This document shows positions 18,174 to 25,896 of a stretch of 64,000 bases of DNA, in pieces. Every line of letters begins with the position of its first letter. Within the stretch, counting starts at the first letter, position 1. Source of the stretch: Methylosinus sp. PW1. Its GTDB lineage: Bacteria; Pseudomonadota; Alphaproteobacteria; Rhizobiales; Beijerinckiaceae. Made by a program: the position numbers and the translations under genes. Where the stretch lies: the NCBI RefSeq assembly GCF_000745215.1, contig NZ_JQNK01000009.1:1-64000 (forward strand). The letters are read 5' to 3'. The notes under the pieces were generated by a model. That model had not been told where the DNA came from. It did no database searches and was given only the letters and a program-made list of their open reading frames with translations.

Positions 18174-19982
18174 TCAGTTGCGCTGCGCGCGCAGCAGGTC
18201 GCGCCCGAATTTGATCGGCACGGCGAGCGTCACGCGCGCGTCGCCGCGGCTGCGGCTGTAGGTGAACAGGCCGATGACCCTGCCATTGGCGTTGAACACC
18301 GGCCCACCGCTATTGCCGGAGCCGGTGGCGAGCACGCTGAGCTGAATGCGCTCGCCGGCGCTGGTCAGCGTGACGCCGTCCTTCTCCTTATAGCCCGTGG
18401 AGAGCTTGGACACGATGCCATCCGTCACCGTCGCCTCGGGAATGACCTCGTTCTGAACGCGCGTCAGGCCGTTCTCAACCGTCACCTGACGCTGGACGTT
18501 CTCCACCGAAATGCCGGGATAGCCGAGCACGATGACCTTCTCGCCGATCGTCACCTGATCGTCGTCGGCGAGCTCGACCTTGTCGAGCAGTTGCGGCGAG
18601 TCGATCTTGATGAGCGCGGCGTCCGAATCCGCCGAAGCGCGCACCAGCGAGGCGTTGACGCCGAGGCGAGCGCCGGGGAAACGCACCTCGAGCTGCTCAT
18701 TGCGGCCCTCGAAAGTGCGCTGCTCATTGCGCGTCATGTCGGGAATATTGTTGCGGCCGATCGGAATGGCGACGCTCGACGGGAAAATGACGCCGCCCGC
18801 TTCCGGCACCCACATATTGAGATCGGCGTAATCCTCGGATTCGAGATCGATGACGCCGACAGGCTTCCGCAGCTTCGCGTTTTTGGCGCCCGGGCCGCCG
18901 CCGAGATCGAACACATAGCCGAGACGCGGGGAATCGTAAGTCACCTTCCAGCCGGCGGCGACATGCTTGTTGGTGAGCAGATAGCCCTGCTCGCTGATGA
19001 CGAAGCCGGAGCCGCGTCCCGAGCCGGCGATCTGCAGATTGGAGCGCTGATCGTCCTCGAGCGTCAGCCAGCGCACGACCTTGCCATTGGGCAAGCGCAC
19101 ATAGGCCGGCAGCGTGTCCTTTCCGAACCGGAAGGTCTGATGGAAGATCGGCTTGCCGGTCTGCGTGTCGAAGAGACGCCAGCGCAGATCGACGCGCGCG
19201 GTGGCGTTGGAATATTTGTTGTAGATGTCGAGCGGCGTCATGCCGATGAGATTGGTCTTCACCTCGCCCTGCAGCGCAGCGCTGCGCTGATCGGCGTGCT
19301 TGGCGTCCGCCTTCACATCGGCGAGATCGGCCTGATGGCGCTCGTCGTCCTTGATCTGCTTCCAATAGACGGCGCCGCCGCCGAGCGCGATGAAGGCGAG
19401 CAGCCCCGCCGCCACGGCGCCCCAGGTGCGGCTCACCGAGCGCCGCTCCTCGACGATCAGCCGCTGCACCGTCTCCTGGCCGACGCCGGCCTTGTGCGGG
19501 GGCGCCTGGGTCGACGTCGAGCTTATCTGGGCGACGGCGGTGGAGGCCGCCGTCTGCGCCGTCTCGATCAGCCGGGTCGCGGCGGAATCGTCTATGCCGA
19601 TGACGCGCGTGCGCGCCGCGAAGCTGGCCGGCCGCGGCTGCAGATCGAAGGTGAATTTCGGCCCCTTGGCGCCGCCGAGCTCGATCTTGTCCTCGGGCAG
19701 CAATTCCGCGTTCTGCGAGATGCGCTGACCGTTGAGAAAAGTGCCATTGCTGGAGCCGAGGTCGATCAGCTCGAACTTCAGATCGTCGCCTTCGCCCTCG
19801 ATCCGGATGACGGCGTGCTGCCGGCTGACGACGCCGTCTATGGTGGGATCGAATGCGATTTTCGATGTCGGATCGCGGCCGATGGTGATCTCTTTCAGAT
19901 CGCCGATCGGAAGCTGCTCGATCTGATTGGCCTTCGACCCCGACAAATGCCGAATGACGACGCGCTCGACGACTCCACCCAT
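18174..19982 (-). CDS. FHA-domain, membrane-anchored trypsin-like protease
   Basis: 602 residues, ATG 19982. An N-terminal FHA domain (about 5-105) has the phosphothreonine-binding features EITIGRDPTS, VSRQHAVIR and LGSSNGTFLNGQRI. A linker, a transmembrane helix (about 188-207, GAVAAGLLAFIALGGGAVYW) and a coiled region follow. A periplasmic S1-type serine protease domain shows all three catalytic residues: His in GYLLTNKHVAAG, Asp in SDAALIKID and Ser in LATGSGNSGGPVFN. It could connect cytoplasmic phosphorylation to periplasmic proteolysis. First gene of the operon with the PP2C phosphatase and kinase. The topology is inferred. Confidence 0.92.
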   Translation of the reverse strand: MGGVVERVVIRHLSGSKANQIEQLPIGDLKEITIGRDPTSKIAFDPTIDGVVSRQHAVIRIEGEGDDLKFELIDLGSSNGTFLNGQRISQNAELLPEDKIELGGAKGPKFTFDLQPRPASFAARTRVIGIDDSAATRLIETAQTAASTAVAQISSTSTQAPPHKAGVGQETVQRLIVEERRSVSRTWGAVAAGLLAFIALGGGAVYWKQIKDDERHQADLADVKADAKHADQRSAALQGEVKTNLIGMTPLDIYNKYSNATARVDLRWRLFDTQTGKPIFHQTFRFGKDTLPAYVRLPNGKVVRWLTLEDDQRSNLQIAGSGRGSGFVISEQGYLLTNKHVAAGWKVTYDSPRLGYVFDLGGGPGAKNAKLRKPVGVIDLESEDYADLNMWVPEAGGVIFPSSVAIPIGRNNIPDMTRNEQRTFEGRNEQLEVRFPGARLGVNASLVRASADSDAALIKIDSPQLLDKVELADDDQVTIGEKVIVLGYPGISVENVQRQVTVENGLTRVQNEVIPEATVTDGIVSKLSTGYKEKDGVTLTSAGERIQLSVLATGSGNSGGPVFNANGRVIGLFTYSRSRGDARVTLAVPIKFGRDLLRAQRN

Positions 19983-20185
19983 AGCCCCGCCCCTGAAAAT
20001 GCAGCGACCTTGCTTCAGCGCACGAAAAAACAAAAAAAGCGCCTGCGTCGCCCCTCTTACAGAATACCAGCGGCGCGCGGCGCATCGCAAGAGGCGTTCC
20101 GCGGCCTCCGGGGCGCCGACTTGCGCCGGGCCGGCCGATCGTATAGCAGGTTCCTCTGGACGATGAGCGCGGAGTCCCTCGCCCG

Positions 20186-20416
20186 ATGAGCAAGAAACCG
20201 TTGAACCTGGTGCATTTGTCGACCCTGGTCGCCGTCGCGATCCTGGTCGGCACGGAGCTGGTCGCGACCTCCTGGGCCGCCGGCTGGGCGCTCGGCGGCC
20301 TGTTTCAGCTCGATCCGGCCATCAGCCGCATTTTCGAGATCGTCTTCGCGCTGGCCGGTCTGGTCGGCCTGTATTTCTTCATGCGCACCGCCGTCCGCCA
20401 CGAGCCTATCCGCTGA
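20186..20416 (+). CDS. small two-span membrane protein, 76 aa
   Basis: ATG 20186. Two hydrophobic helices are visible: LSTLVAVAILVGTELVATSW followed by AGWALGGLF (about 10-40), and IFEIVFALAGLVGLYFFMRT (about 48-68), with a short basic C-terminus. Small inner-membrane protein of unknown role. It begins 203 bp from the divergent FHA-protease start and ends 54 bp before opgD on the same strand, so it may be read with opgD. Confidence 0.6.
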   Translation: MSKKPLNLVHLSTLVAVAILVGTELVATSWAAGWALGGLFQLDPAISRIFEIVFALAGLVGLYFFMRTAVRHEPIR

Positions 20417-20470
20417 TTTTTCGACCCTAGGCCGACGACAGGCGCTTCCCCGCCCCGCGAGGTTCCCTGC

Positions 20471-22051
20471 ATGATCGACGACACGGATCGCCGCTCCTTC
20501 CTCAAGGCCGCGGCCGCTACAGGCGCGCTCGGCGCATTGGGCGCCGACGAGGCCGAAGCCCAGCCCGTTCCCGGCCGTCTCGATCTCGGGCCGGCGGAAC
20601 CCTTCTCCTTCGAGCGTCTGAAGGAGACCGCGCGCCGCCGCATAGCGGAGCCTTTCCGACCGCCGAGCCAGCCCGATCCAGAGATCACCTCCAAGATCGA
20701 CTATGAGGCCTGGGGCAAGATCAGCTACGACACCAATTACGCGCTCACCACCGGCGCCGGCCGTTTCCCGGTCGAATTCTTCCACCTCGGCATGTTCTTC
20801 AAAAAGGCCGTCCGCTTCTATGCGGTGGAAGGCGGCGAAGCGCGCGAGGTGCTCTACAATCCCAAATATTTCGACATGCCGGAGGATTCGATCGCCCGTC
20901 GTCTGCCGCCGGGCGCGGGCTTCGCCGGCTTTCGCATTCAGGAGCCCAAGGACGGCCCGCTCGACTGGCGCAAGAATGATTGGGTCGCCTTTCTCGGCGC
21001 CTCCTATTTCCGCGCCATCGGCGAATTGCGCCAATATGGGCTCTCAGCGCGCGGCGTCGCGCTCGACACTTGGGTCTCCGGCCGGCCGGAGGAGTTTCCA
21101 GATTTCACCAATGTCTATATCGGCCCGGAGACGGAAGACGGACTGCCGCTGCATCTCCTGCTCGAAGGTCCCTCCATCGTCGGCGCCTTTCGCATCTTGG
21201 CGAAGCGCGGCAAGGGCGTCGTGATGGACGTCGACTGCTCGCTGCATTTGCGCGGCGCCTTCGAGCGTTTCGGCATAGCGCCGCTCACCTCCATGTATTG
21301 GTTCTCCGAAACCAAAAAGCCCACTGCCGTCGATTGGCGGCCGGAGGTGCATGATTCCGACGGCCTCGCAATGTGGACCGGCCGCGGCGAGCGTCTATGG
21401 CGCCCGCTCAACAATCCCGATCGCGTGATGGCCTCCGCCTTCGCCGACGAAAATCCGAAAGGCTTCGGCCTGCTGCAGCGCGACCGCAATTTCGATCACT
21501 ATCTCGACGGCGTTTTCTATGATCGCCGTCCGAGCGTGTGGATCGAGCCCAAGGGCGATTGGGGCAAGGGAACGATTCAGCTCGTCGAGATTCCGACCGA
21601 CGACGAGATCCACGACAATATCGTCGCAATGTGGGTTCCGGCGAAGCCCGCCGTTCCCGGCGCGTCATTCGACTTCTCCTATCGCCTGCATTGGCTCGCC
21701 GACGAGCCCGATCCGACTCCGCTCGCGCGCTGCGTGGCGACGCGGCTCGGCAATGGCGGCCAGCCCGGCAAGCCGCGCCCCAAAGGCGTGCGCAAATTCA
21801 TGGTGGAGTTTCTCGGCGGACCGCTCGCGCGCCTACCCTTCGGCGTGAAGCCGGAGCCGGTGCTCTGGTCCTCGCGCGGAAGCTTCTCCTACATCTACAC
21901 GGAAGCCGTGTTCGACGGCGTGCCGGGACATTGGCGCGCGCAATTCGATCTCACCGTCGATGGACATGATCCCGTCGAGATGCGGCTCTTCCTCGCGCAT
22001 AAGAACGAAGCTTTGTCGGAGAACTGGCTCTTCCAATATCACCCATTCTGA
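20471..22051 (+). CDS. opgD: periplasmic glucan biosynthesis protein OpgD/OpgG
   Basis: 526 residues. The N-terminal DRRSFLKAAAATGALGALG is a Tat signal, which marks the OpgD branch rather than the Sec-exported OpgG. The MdoG beta-sandwich domain follows (FSFERLKETARRRIAEPF, ISYDTNYALTTGAGRFPVEF, GFAGFRIQ, FFSAP-like FLGASYFRAIGELRQYGLSARGVA region) and then the Ig-like C-terminal domain (RCVATRLGNGGQP). OpgD/OpgG shape osmoregulated periplasmic beta-glucans. No opgH synthase lies nearby. The following gene, on the opposite strand, is a glycosyltransferase 6 bp away. Confidence 0.93.
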   Translation: MIDDTDRRSFLKAAAATGALGALGADEAEAQPVPGRLDLGPAEPFSFERLKETARRRIAEPFRPPSQPDPEITSKIDYEAWGKISYDTNYALTTGAGRFPVEFFHLGMFFKKAVRFYAVEGGEAREVLYNPKYFDMPEDSIARRLPPGAGFAGFRIQEPKDGPLDWRKNDWVAFLGASYFRAIGELRQYGLSARGVALDTWVSGRPEEFPDFTNVYIGPETEDGLPLHLLLEGPSIVGAFRILAKRGKGVVMDVDCSLHLRGAFERFGIAPLTSMYWFSETKKPTAVDWRPEVHDSDGLAMWTGRGERLWRPLNNPDRVMASAFADENPKGFGLLQRDRNFDHYLDGVFYDRRPSVWIEPKGDWGKGTIQLVEIPTDDEIHDNIVAMWVPAKPAVPGASFDFSYRLHWLADEPDPTPLARCVATRLGNGGQPGKPRPKGVRKFMVEFLGGPLARLPFGVKPEPVLWSSRGSFSYIYTEAVFDGVPGHWRAQFDLTVDGHDPVEMRLFLAHKNEALSENWLFQYHPF

Positions 22052-22057
22052 GGCGCC

Positions 22058-23440
22058 TCAGCGCGCCTCCAGGGCGACGTTTTCCGAAAGCCGGGCAGGA
22101 TAGTCGCCCTCGCGCAGAAGGCGCGCCAGCGCCTCCGCGGAGCGCCCCCAGGACAATATGTCGCAGGTCGGCGCAGCGGGCGGAGAGGCGAGCGCCTCCT
22201 TCAGCCGGGCGAGCAGAGCGCCGCTGTCGCCCGCATCGAAATAAGACGCCCAGTCGCCGCCCACCTCGCGAAACACTGGAATGTCGCTCGCTATGGCGCG
22301 CGCGCCGAAATGCGCCGCCTCGACGAGCGGCAGGCCGAAGCCTTCGGCGATGGAGGGAAACACGAGCGCATGCGTGCGCTCGTAGAGATAGCGCAGATCG
22401 GCGTCGCTCACGCCGCGCAGCCAGAACAGGCGACGGCCGAATTCGGGATGCTCCCGAATGCGCCGTTCGAGCGCCCGCACATTCCAGCCTTTCGCGCCGA
22501 CGATGACATAGCGGACATCGGCGCCCTGCTCCCACCAGCGATCGAAAGCGCCGAGCGCAACCGCATGGCCTTTGCGCGGCTCCAGCGTGCCGACGCTGAG
22601 AAAAAGCGGCTGTCCTCCCGCCGCGGCCTCGACGGCGCGCGGTGACGGCGCCTCGTCGCCCGGCGCGCGAAAATCTGCGCCGAGCGGCCACCAGCCGAGC
22701 CGCAAGCCCGGCTTGCACGGCAGCCCACGCTCCCGTGCATAGGCCTGGAATTCATCGATGACCGCCTTGGAGATGCCGACGATCGCGTCACTCTCGCGAA
22801 TGAGGAGATCGAACCATTCCACAAAGGCCCGATGCGCGGAATTCGTCACCACGGAAGGATAGAGAATCGGAATGAGATCGTAGAGGCAGCCGATCGTCTC
22901 GCCGCCGGCCTGCGCGACAATTTCGATCATTCGCGAATATTCCGCCGTGAGGTGCCAGCCGGCGTCGAGCAGAAGAAATTTATCGCCGGCGGCCGGCGTC
23001 ACCTCGTCTGGAAGATTGGCATGTGTGAAATGGGAAAAGAGCCGCCCATCCTCCATGAAGACGGGAATTCCGGCGCCGCTCTCGACCATCGCGCGCGCGA
23101 TCTCGCGAACGACGCGCTGAATGCCGGTGCGGCCGATGGTGCGATGTGTCGCCGTCATATCGACGAGCAGCCGCGCCTGCGTCGCAGGCGGCGGAATATC
23201 GCCGGCGAGCGCTGTGCGCCACGCGCCCGCCTTATCGTCGCTCGGCTTTCGCCATACGCCGTCGTGCAGGCGGCCGAGGCCGAGCAGGCGCGTCACCGTC
23301 CAATAGACCTCGCGGGCGCGCGCATGGATGAATTTCGTGACGTCGTCGACCTCGCTGCGCGCGAGCTCGTCGATCTCCGCCTTCATCTCATGCAGAAGAT
23401 AGGCCTCTATACGGCCATCGCCCGACGTTCTTTCGACCAT
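22058..23440 (-). CDS. GT4-type glycosyltransferase
   Basis: About 460 residues from ATG 23440 (MVERTSGDGRIEAYL); the frame is open to 23554 and the true start is uncertain. A long N-terminal extension (about 85 residues) precedes the GT-B fold, which shows ARLLVDMTATHRTIGRTGIQ, LYDLIPILYPS, the nucleotide-binding FLSVGTLEPRKGHAVAL and the GT4 motif VFPSIAEGFGLPLVEAAHFG. Cytosolic. The IGRTGIQRVVREIARAM stretch is typical of mannosyl/rhamnosyl-type surface polysaccharide transferases, though the sugar cannot be fixed. Convergent with opgD. Confidence 0.88.
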   Translation of the reverse strand: MVERTSGDGRIEAYLLHEMKAEIDELARSEVDDVTKFIHARAREVYWTVTRLLGLGRLHDGVWRKPSDDKAGAWRTALAGDIPPPATQARLLVDMTATHRTIGRTGIQRVVREIARAMVESGAGIPVFMEDGRLFSHFTHANLPDEVTPAAGDKFLLLDAGWHLTAEYSRMIEIVAQAGGETIGCLYDLIPILYPSVVTNSAHRAFVEWFDLLIRESDAIVGISKAVIDEFQAYARERGLPCKPGLRLGWWPLGADFRAPGDEAPSPRAVEAAAGGQPLFLSVGTLEPRKGHAVALGAFDRWWEQGADVRYVIVGAKGWNVRALERRIREHPEFGRRLFWLRGVSDADLRYLYERTHALVFPSIAEGFGLPLVEAAHFGARAIASDIPVFREVGGDWASYFDAGDSGALLARLKEALASPPAAPTCDILSWGRSAEALARLLREGDYPARLSENVALEAR

Positions 23441-23596
23441 ATGCTCGCGACCTCGCCTGTGATGGTCGCGGACAATAGCGGCGCGGTCGAGCAAATCCAA
23501 ATGCGCATTCGGCGCGCGCGGGCCGCCGAATGCGAGGACGCCGGCCGTGATCACTGACGGATCGCGACCGGCGTAGCGCCAGCGAGAGTGTCCCGC

Positions 23597-23713
23597 TCAG
23601 CCCCCGTGGGAAATGATGGGGGCGAAATGAACCAAGGTGATGATCAGCGCGATCGCGCCGATGAACCACGCCAGAGACTTGACGATGTCCTTCCCAGAGG
23701 TCTGCAGAGCCAT
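23597..23713 (-). CDS. 38-residue single-span membrane protein
   Basis: ATG 23713 with GGAG 7 nt upstream (an in-frame ATG at 23725 would add MEKK). The protein reads MALQTSGKDIVKSLAWFIGA, then a hydrophobic stretch IALIITLVHFAPII, and ends SHGG. One transmembrane helix. It lies upstream of the glycosyltransferase gene on the same strand, 143 bp after the start of the copper-chaperone gene region. No family recognised; the clear ribosome site and clean length support it as a real gene. Confidence 0.5.
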   Translation of the reverse strand: MALQTSGKDIVKSLAWFIGAIALIITLVHFAPIISHGG

Positions 23714-23855
23714 TTTCTTCTCCATTGGTACGCCGCCGCTCGTTGTTTCGAATTGGCTGCGTGCAGAGGCGTCAGAGGTCGCAGCTTGACCTATCGAATG
23801 GCGACATATTGCGTCGCGCGCAAGTTAATTTTTCGAGCAGCGTCGGGAAAAGGGC

Positions 23856-24467
23856 TCACTGCTGCGCCGGCTGCGGCTCGCCGACGCCCGGCTGCGCCTC
23901 GCCCTGGCCCTTGGGCTCCTCATGTCCCGAACGATGATCCTCGGCCGGCGCTTCGCCGGCCTGTGGCGTCCGATGCGCCTTCTCCCATCTCTCCACCGCT
24001 TCCGCGTCATGCGCATGCGCGGCGTCCGGCGCGTCGATCGCCGCGTCGATGAGCAAATCGCCGGCCTTCTCGAACACCAGCGTGAGCGCGAAGGCCCCGC
24101 CGACGGGGTTGATTTTCTTTATGCCGGAGAGATGGACAAAGGAGCTCCCGGGCGCGAGCGTCACCTTCGAACCATTGGGAAAGAAGATCGCATCTGCCGC
24201 GACCGCGAATTGCGGAGCGACATGCAGATCGAAGCCGCCGACCTCAGAAGATTTCACCCCGATGAGACGATCGGCGGCGTCGCCGCGATTATAGACGACC
24301 ATGAACAGATTGGCGTCGCTCTCGCCGTCGCGTGGCGCGCGCAGCCAAGGATGCTCCACCTTGATCCCGCCTTTTTCATATTCATGCGCGCTCGCACGAG
24401 AAAGGCCGCTCGCAGCCAGCGCAGCGCCTCCGGTCAAAAACAGAACGCGCCGTCGATCGATAGACAT
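23856..24467 (-). CDS. PCu(A)C-type periplasmic copper chaperone
   Basis: 203 residues. The N-terminus MSIDRRRVLFLTGGAALAAS is a twin-arginine-type signal with cleavage near SRASA. The domain has the DUF461/PCu(A)C layout: IKVEHPWLRAPRDGESDANL, FMVVYNRGDAADRLIGVKS, GGFDLHVAP in place of the usual ELH, and FFPNGSKVTLAPGSSFVHLS. Some copper ligands differ from the classical H(M)x10Mx21HxM pattern (few Met). The C-terminus carries a His/Glu-rich tail (DAAHAHDAEAVERWEKAHRT) that could add metal sites. It lies 68 bp downstream of, and on the same strand as, the membrane-anchored Cys/Met protein. Confidence 0.75.
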   Translation of the reverse strand: MSIDRRRVLFLTGGAALAASGLSRASAHEYEKGGIKVEHPWLRAPRDGESDANLFMVVYNRGDAADRLIGVKSSEVGGFDLHVAPQFAVAADAIFFPNGSKVTLAPGSSFVHLSGIKKINPVGGAFALTLVFEKAGDLLIDAAIDAPDAAHAHDAEAVERWEKAHRTPQAGEAPAEDHRSGHEEPKGQGEAQPGVGEPQPAQQ

Positions 24468-24535
24468 GCCCGCCTCCCTTTCGGCGCGCCGCAGGATCGC
24501 GGCGTCGCGCACAATGACGAAAGAAGCCGCCGCGA

Positions 24536-25099
24536 TCACGCTCGCGGCGGCTTCGCCTTGAAAGAGTTTTTGTACCAGAGTCCGAATCCGACCAGTCCCA
24601 GCGCCGCAAAAAATGTCGCGATGGTGATGTCGCGGCTCTCGGTCTCGCCGACGGAAAAGGGAAAGCGCGAGACATATTCTTTCGTCCCGTCGTCGGTCTT
24701 CGCCTTCACCAGGCCGATGAACTTTCCCTTGTTCTTGAAGTCGTATTCGAAGTTGAGCGTGCCGGTGCGATATTTCTTCGCCGGCACATAGGTCTCTGTG
24801 TTCTTCTCGAGGTTCTCGTCGTCGCTCGCCTGACCGACGTCGCGCAGAACGCGGATCTCCAAATTCATGTCGCGCAGCTCCTCCTGCACAGCGTCGAGCA
24901 CGATGATGGTCGGGCCGACATCGGGAATGTCGTCGCAGAATTGCTCGCGCGATTTCAGCGGCTGATAGCCAGTGAAATTCATCTGATCGGGTCCGATCTT
25001 CATCTTGCATTGGCCTTCGTCGATGCTGACGCCGCCATGCGCCTGCGCCTGCGTCGCCATGCCGACGAAAATCACAGCGGCAAAAAATCGAACGATCAT
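24536..25099 (-). CDS. periplasmic, C-terminally anchored Cys/Met protein, PmoD/AmoD-like candidate
   Basis: 187 residues. A signal peptide (MIVRFFAAVIFVGMATQAQA) is followed by HGGVSIDEGQCKMKIGPDQM and NFTGYQPLKSREQFCDDIPD, which hold two cysteines and three Met in a pattern suited to a copper site. A beta-rich periplasmic region (LRDMNLEIRVLRD, GTLNFEYDFKNKGKFIGLVK) leads to one C-terminal transmembrane helix (ITIATFFAALGLVGFGLWY) with a basic end. This architecture, next to a PCu(A)C chaperone gene, recalls the PmoD/AmoD copper proteins of methane and ammonia oxidisers. I cannot confirm the family by eye. If right, it would support a methanotroph host. Confidence 0.6.
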   Translation of the reverse strand: MIVRFFAAVIFVGMATQAQAHGGVSIDEGQCKMKIGPDQMNFTGYQPLKSREQFCDDIPDVGPTIIVLDAVQEELRDMNLEIRVLRDVGQASDDENLEKNTETYVPAKKYRTGTLNFEYDFKNKGKFIGLVKAKTDDGTKEYVSRFPFSVGETESRDITIATFFAALGLVGFGLWYKNSFKAKPPRA

Positions 25100-25168
25100 G
25101 TCTCTCTCCCGATCGCGCGTCTTTAAAGGGGCGCGCTTTTCCCCGAGCGCCGCCGCCGCATCGGCTGC

Positions 25169-25185
25169 TCATCGTGACACGATGA
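25169..25185. promoter_or_regulatory. perfect 17-bp palindrome, candidate operator
   Basis: TCATCGTGACACGATGA is a perfect dyad centred on 25177. It lies about 70 bp upstream of the copper-protein gene (start 25099) and 160 bp upstream of the divergent MarR gene (start 25345). It could be bound by the adjacent MarR protein, whose family recognises palindromes of this length. Confidence 0.5.
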
Positions 25186-25188
25186 ACA

Positions 25189-25207
25189 TATATCGTAACG
25201 CGATATA
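25189..25207. promoter_or_regulatory. second dyad, TATATCG-N5-CGATATA
   Basis: Arms TATATCG (25189-25195) and CGATATA (25201-25207) pair perfectly around TAACG. It begins only 3 bp after the first palindrome, in an AT-rich patch that stands out from the GC-rich surroundings. Two adjacent dyads in a divergent promoter region suggest co-operative regulator binding. Confidence 0.5.
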
Positions 25208-25344
25208 AATGCAAGCGCGCGCGCCCGCTGCGCCGCGTGGCTGCGCCGGCCCCGGGCGGAACGCCTTGACCCCGCGCGGGGCGAAGGCCATCATGGGCGC
25301 TTGGCCGAAGATCGCGGGCAGCGAATCCGAGGAGAATGAGAAAA

Positions 25345-25821
25345 ATGTCGACGGCGCTCGAGAGCCGCCCTCAGGAAGCCGATGACGACGGCCGCCCCTC
25401 CGAGGAGGAGCTTCGCGCGCTCGCCGATTTTCGCTATGCGCTGCGGCAATTCCTCGCCTTCAGCGAGCAGGCGGCCGCGGATGTCGGCCTCACCATGCAG
25501 CGCTATCAGGCGCTGCTCGCCATCAAGACCTTTCGCGCGGGAGCGCATATCAGCGTCGGCGAGCTCGCCGAGCAATTGCTGATCCGCGATCACAGCGCCG
25601 CAGAGCTGGTCTCGCGCCTCGAGCAAGCCAAGCTCGTCAAGCGCAAGAACGACCCTCTCGATCGGCGCCGCTCGCTCATCGTGCTGACGGCGCTCGGCGA
25701 CCGCCGGCTGGCGCAGCTCGCTTTCGTGCATTTGCGCAAGCTGCGCGCCGAAAAGAGCGCCTTTCTGCATCTCTTCGACACGCAGCCGGACAGCGTGTCG
25801 CAGGATCCGACGCCGCGCTGA
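25345..25821 (+). CDS. MarR-family transcriptional regulator
   Basis: 158 residues; ATG 25345 has GAGGAG 10 nt upstream (an ATG at 25336 sits too close to it). Helical dimerisation segment ELRALADFRYALRQFLAFSE, then a winged helix: GLTMQRYQALLAIKTF, ISVGELAEQLLIRDHSAAEL (recognition region), AKLVKRKNDPLDRRRSLIVL (wing with the DxRR signature). Most relatives are repressors released by a ligand or oxidant. Divergent from the copper-protein pair across two palindromes, which suggests it controls itself and perhaps that pair. Confidence 0.88.
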   Translation: MSTALESRPQEADDDGRPSEEELRALADFRYALRQFLAFSEQAAADVGLTMQRYQALLAIKTFRAGAHISVGELAEQLLIRDHSAAELVSRLEQAKLVKRKNDPLDRRRSLIVLTALGDRRLAQLAFVHLRKLRAEKSAFLHLFDTQPDSVSQDPTPR

Positions 25822-25854
25822 CGCGGCAAGCTTCGTCACGCGCTCGACGACCCC

Positions 25855-25879
25855 CGGAGCCGTCTTCGTCACGGCTCCG
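25855..25879. terminator. perfect hairpin between convergent genes
   Basis: Arms CGGAGCCGT (25855-25863) and ACGGCTCCG (25871-25879) pair over 9 bp with a 7-nt loop, between the MarR gene and the converging repeat-built membrane protein gene. There is no strong T run, so it is a candidate bidirectional terminator. Confidence 0.5.
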
Positions 25880-25896
25880 AAAGACGAGCGGCTTTA

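Noticed and set aside
17688..20189. 833-residue open frame on the plus strand
   Set aside because: It lies opposite the PP2C and FHA-protease genes, is rich in Arg, His, Ala and Asp as expected from the complement of GC-rich coding DNA, and has no domain motif. The minus-strand genes have full catalytic motifs.
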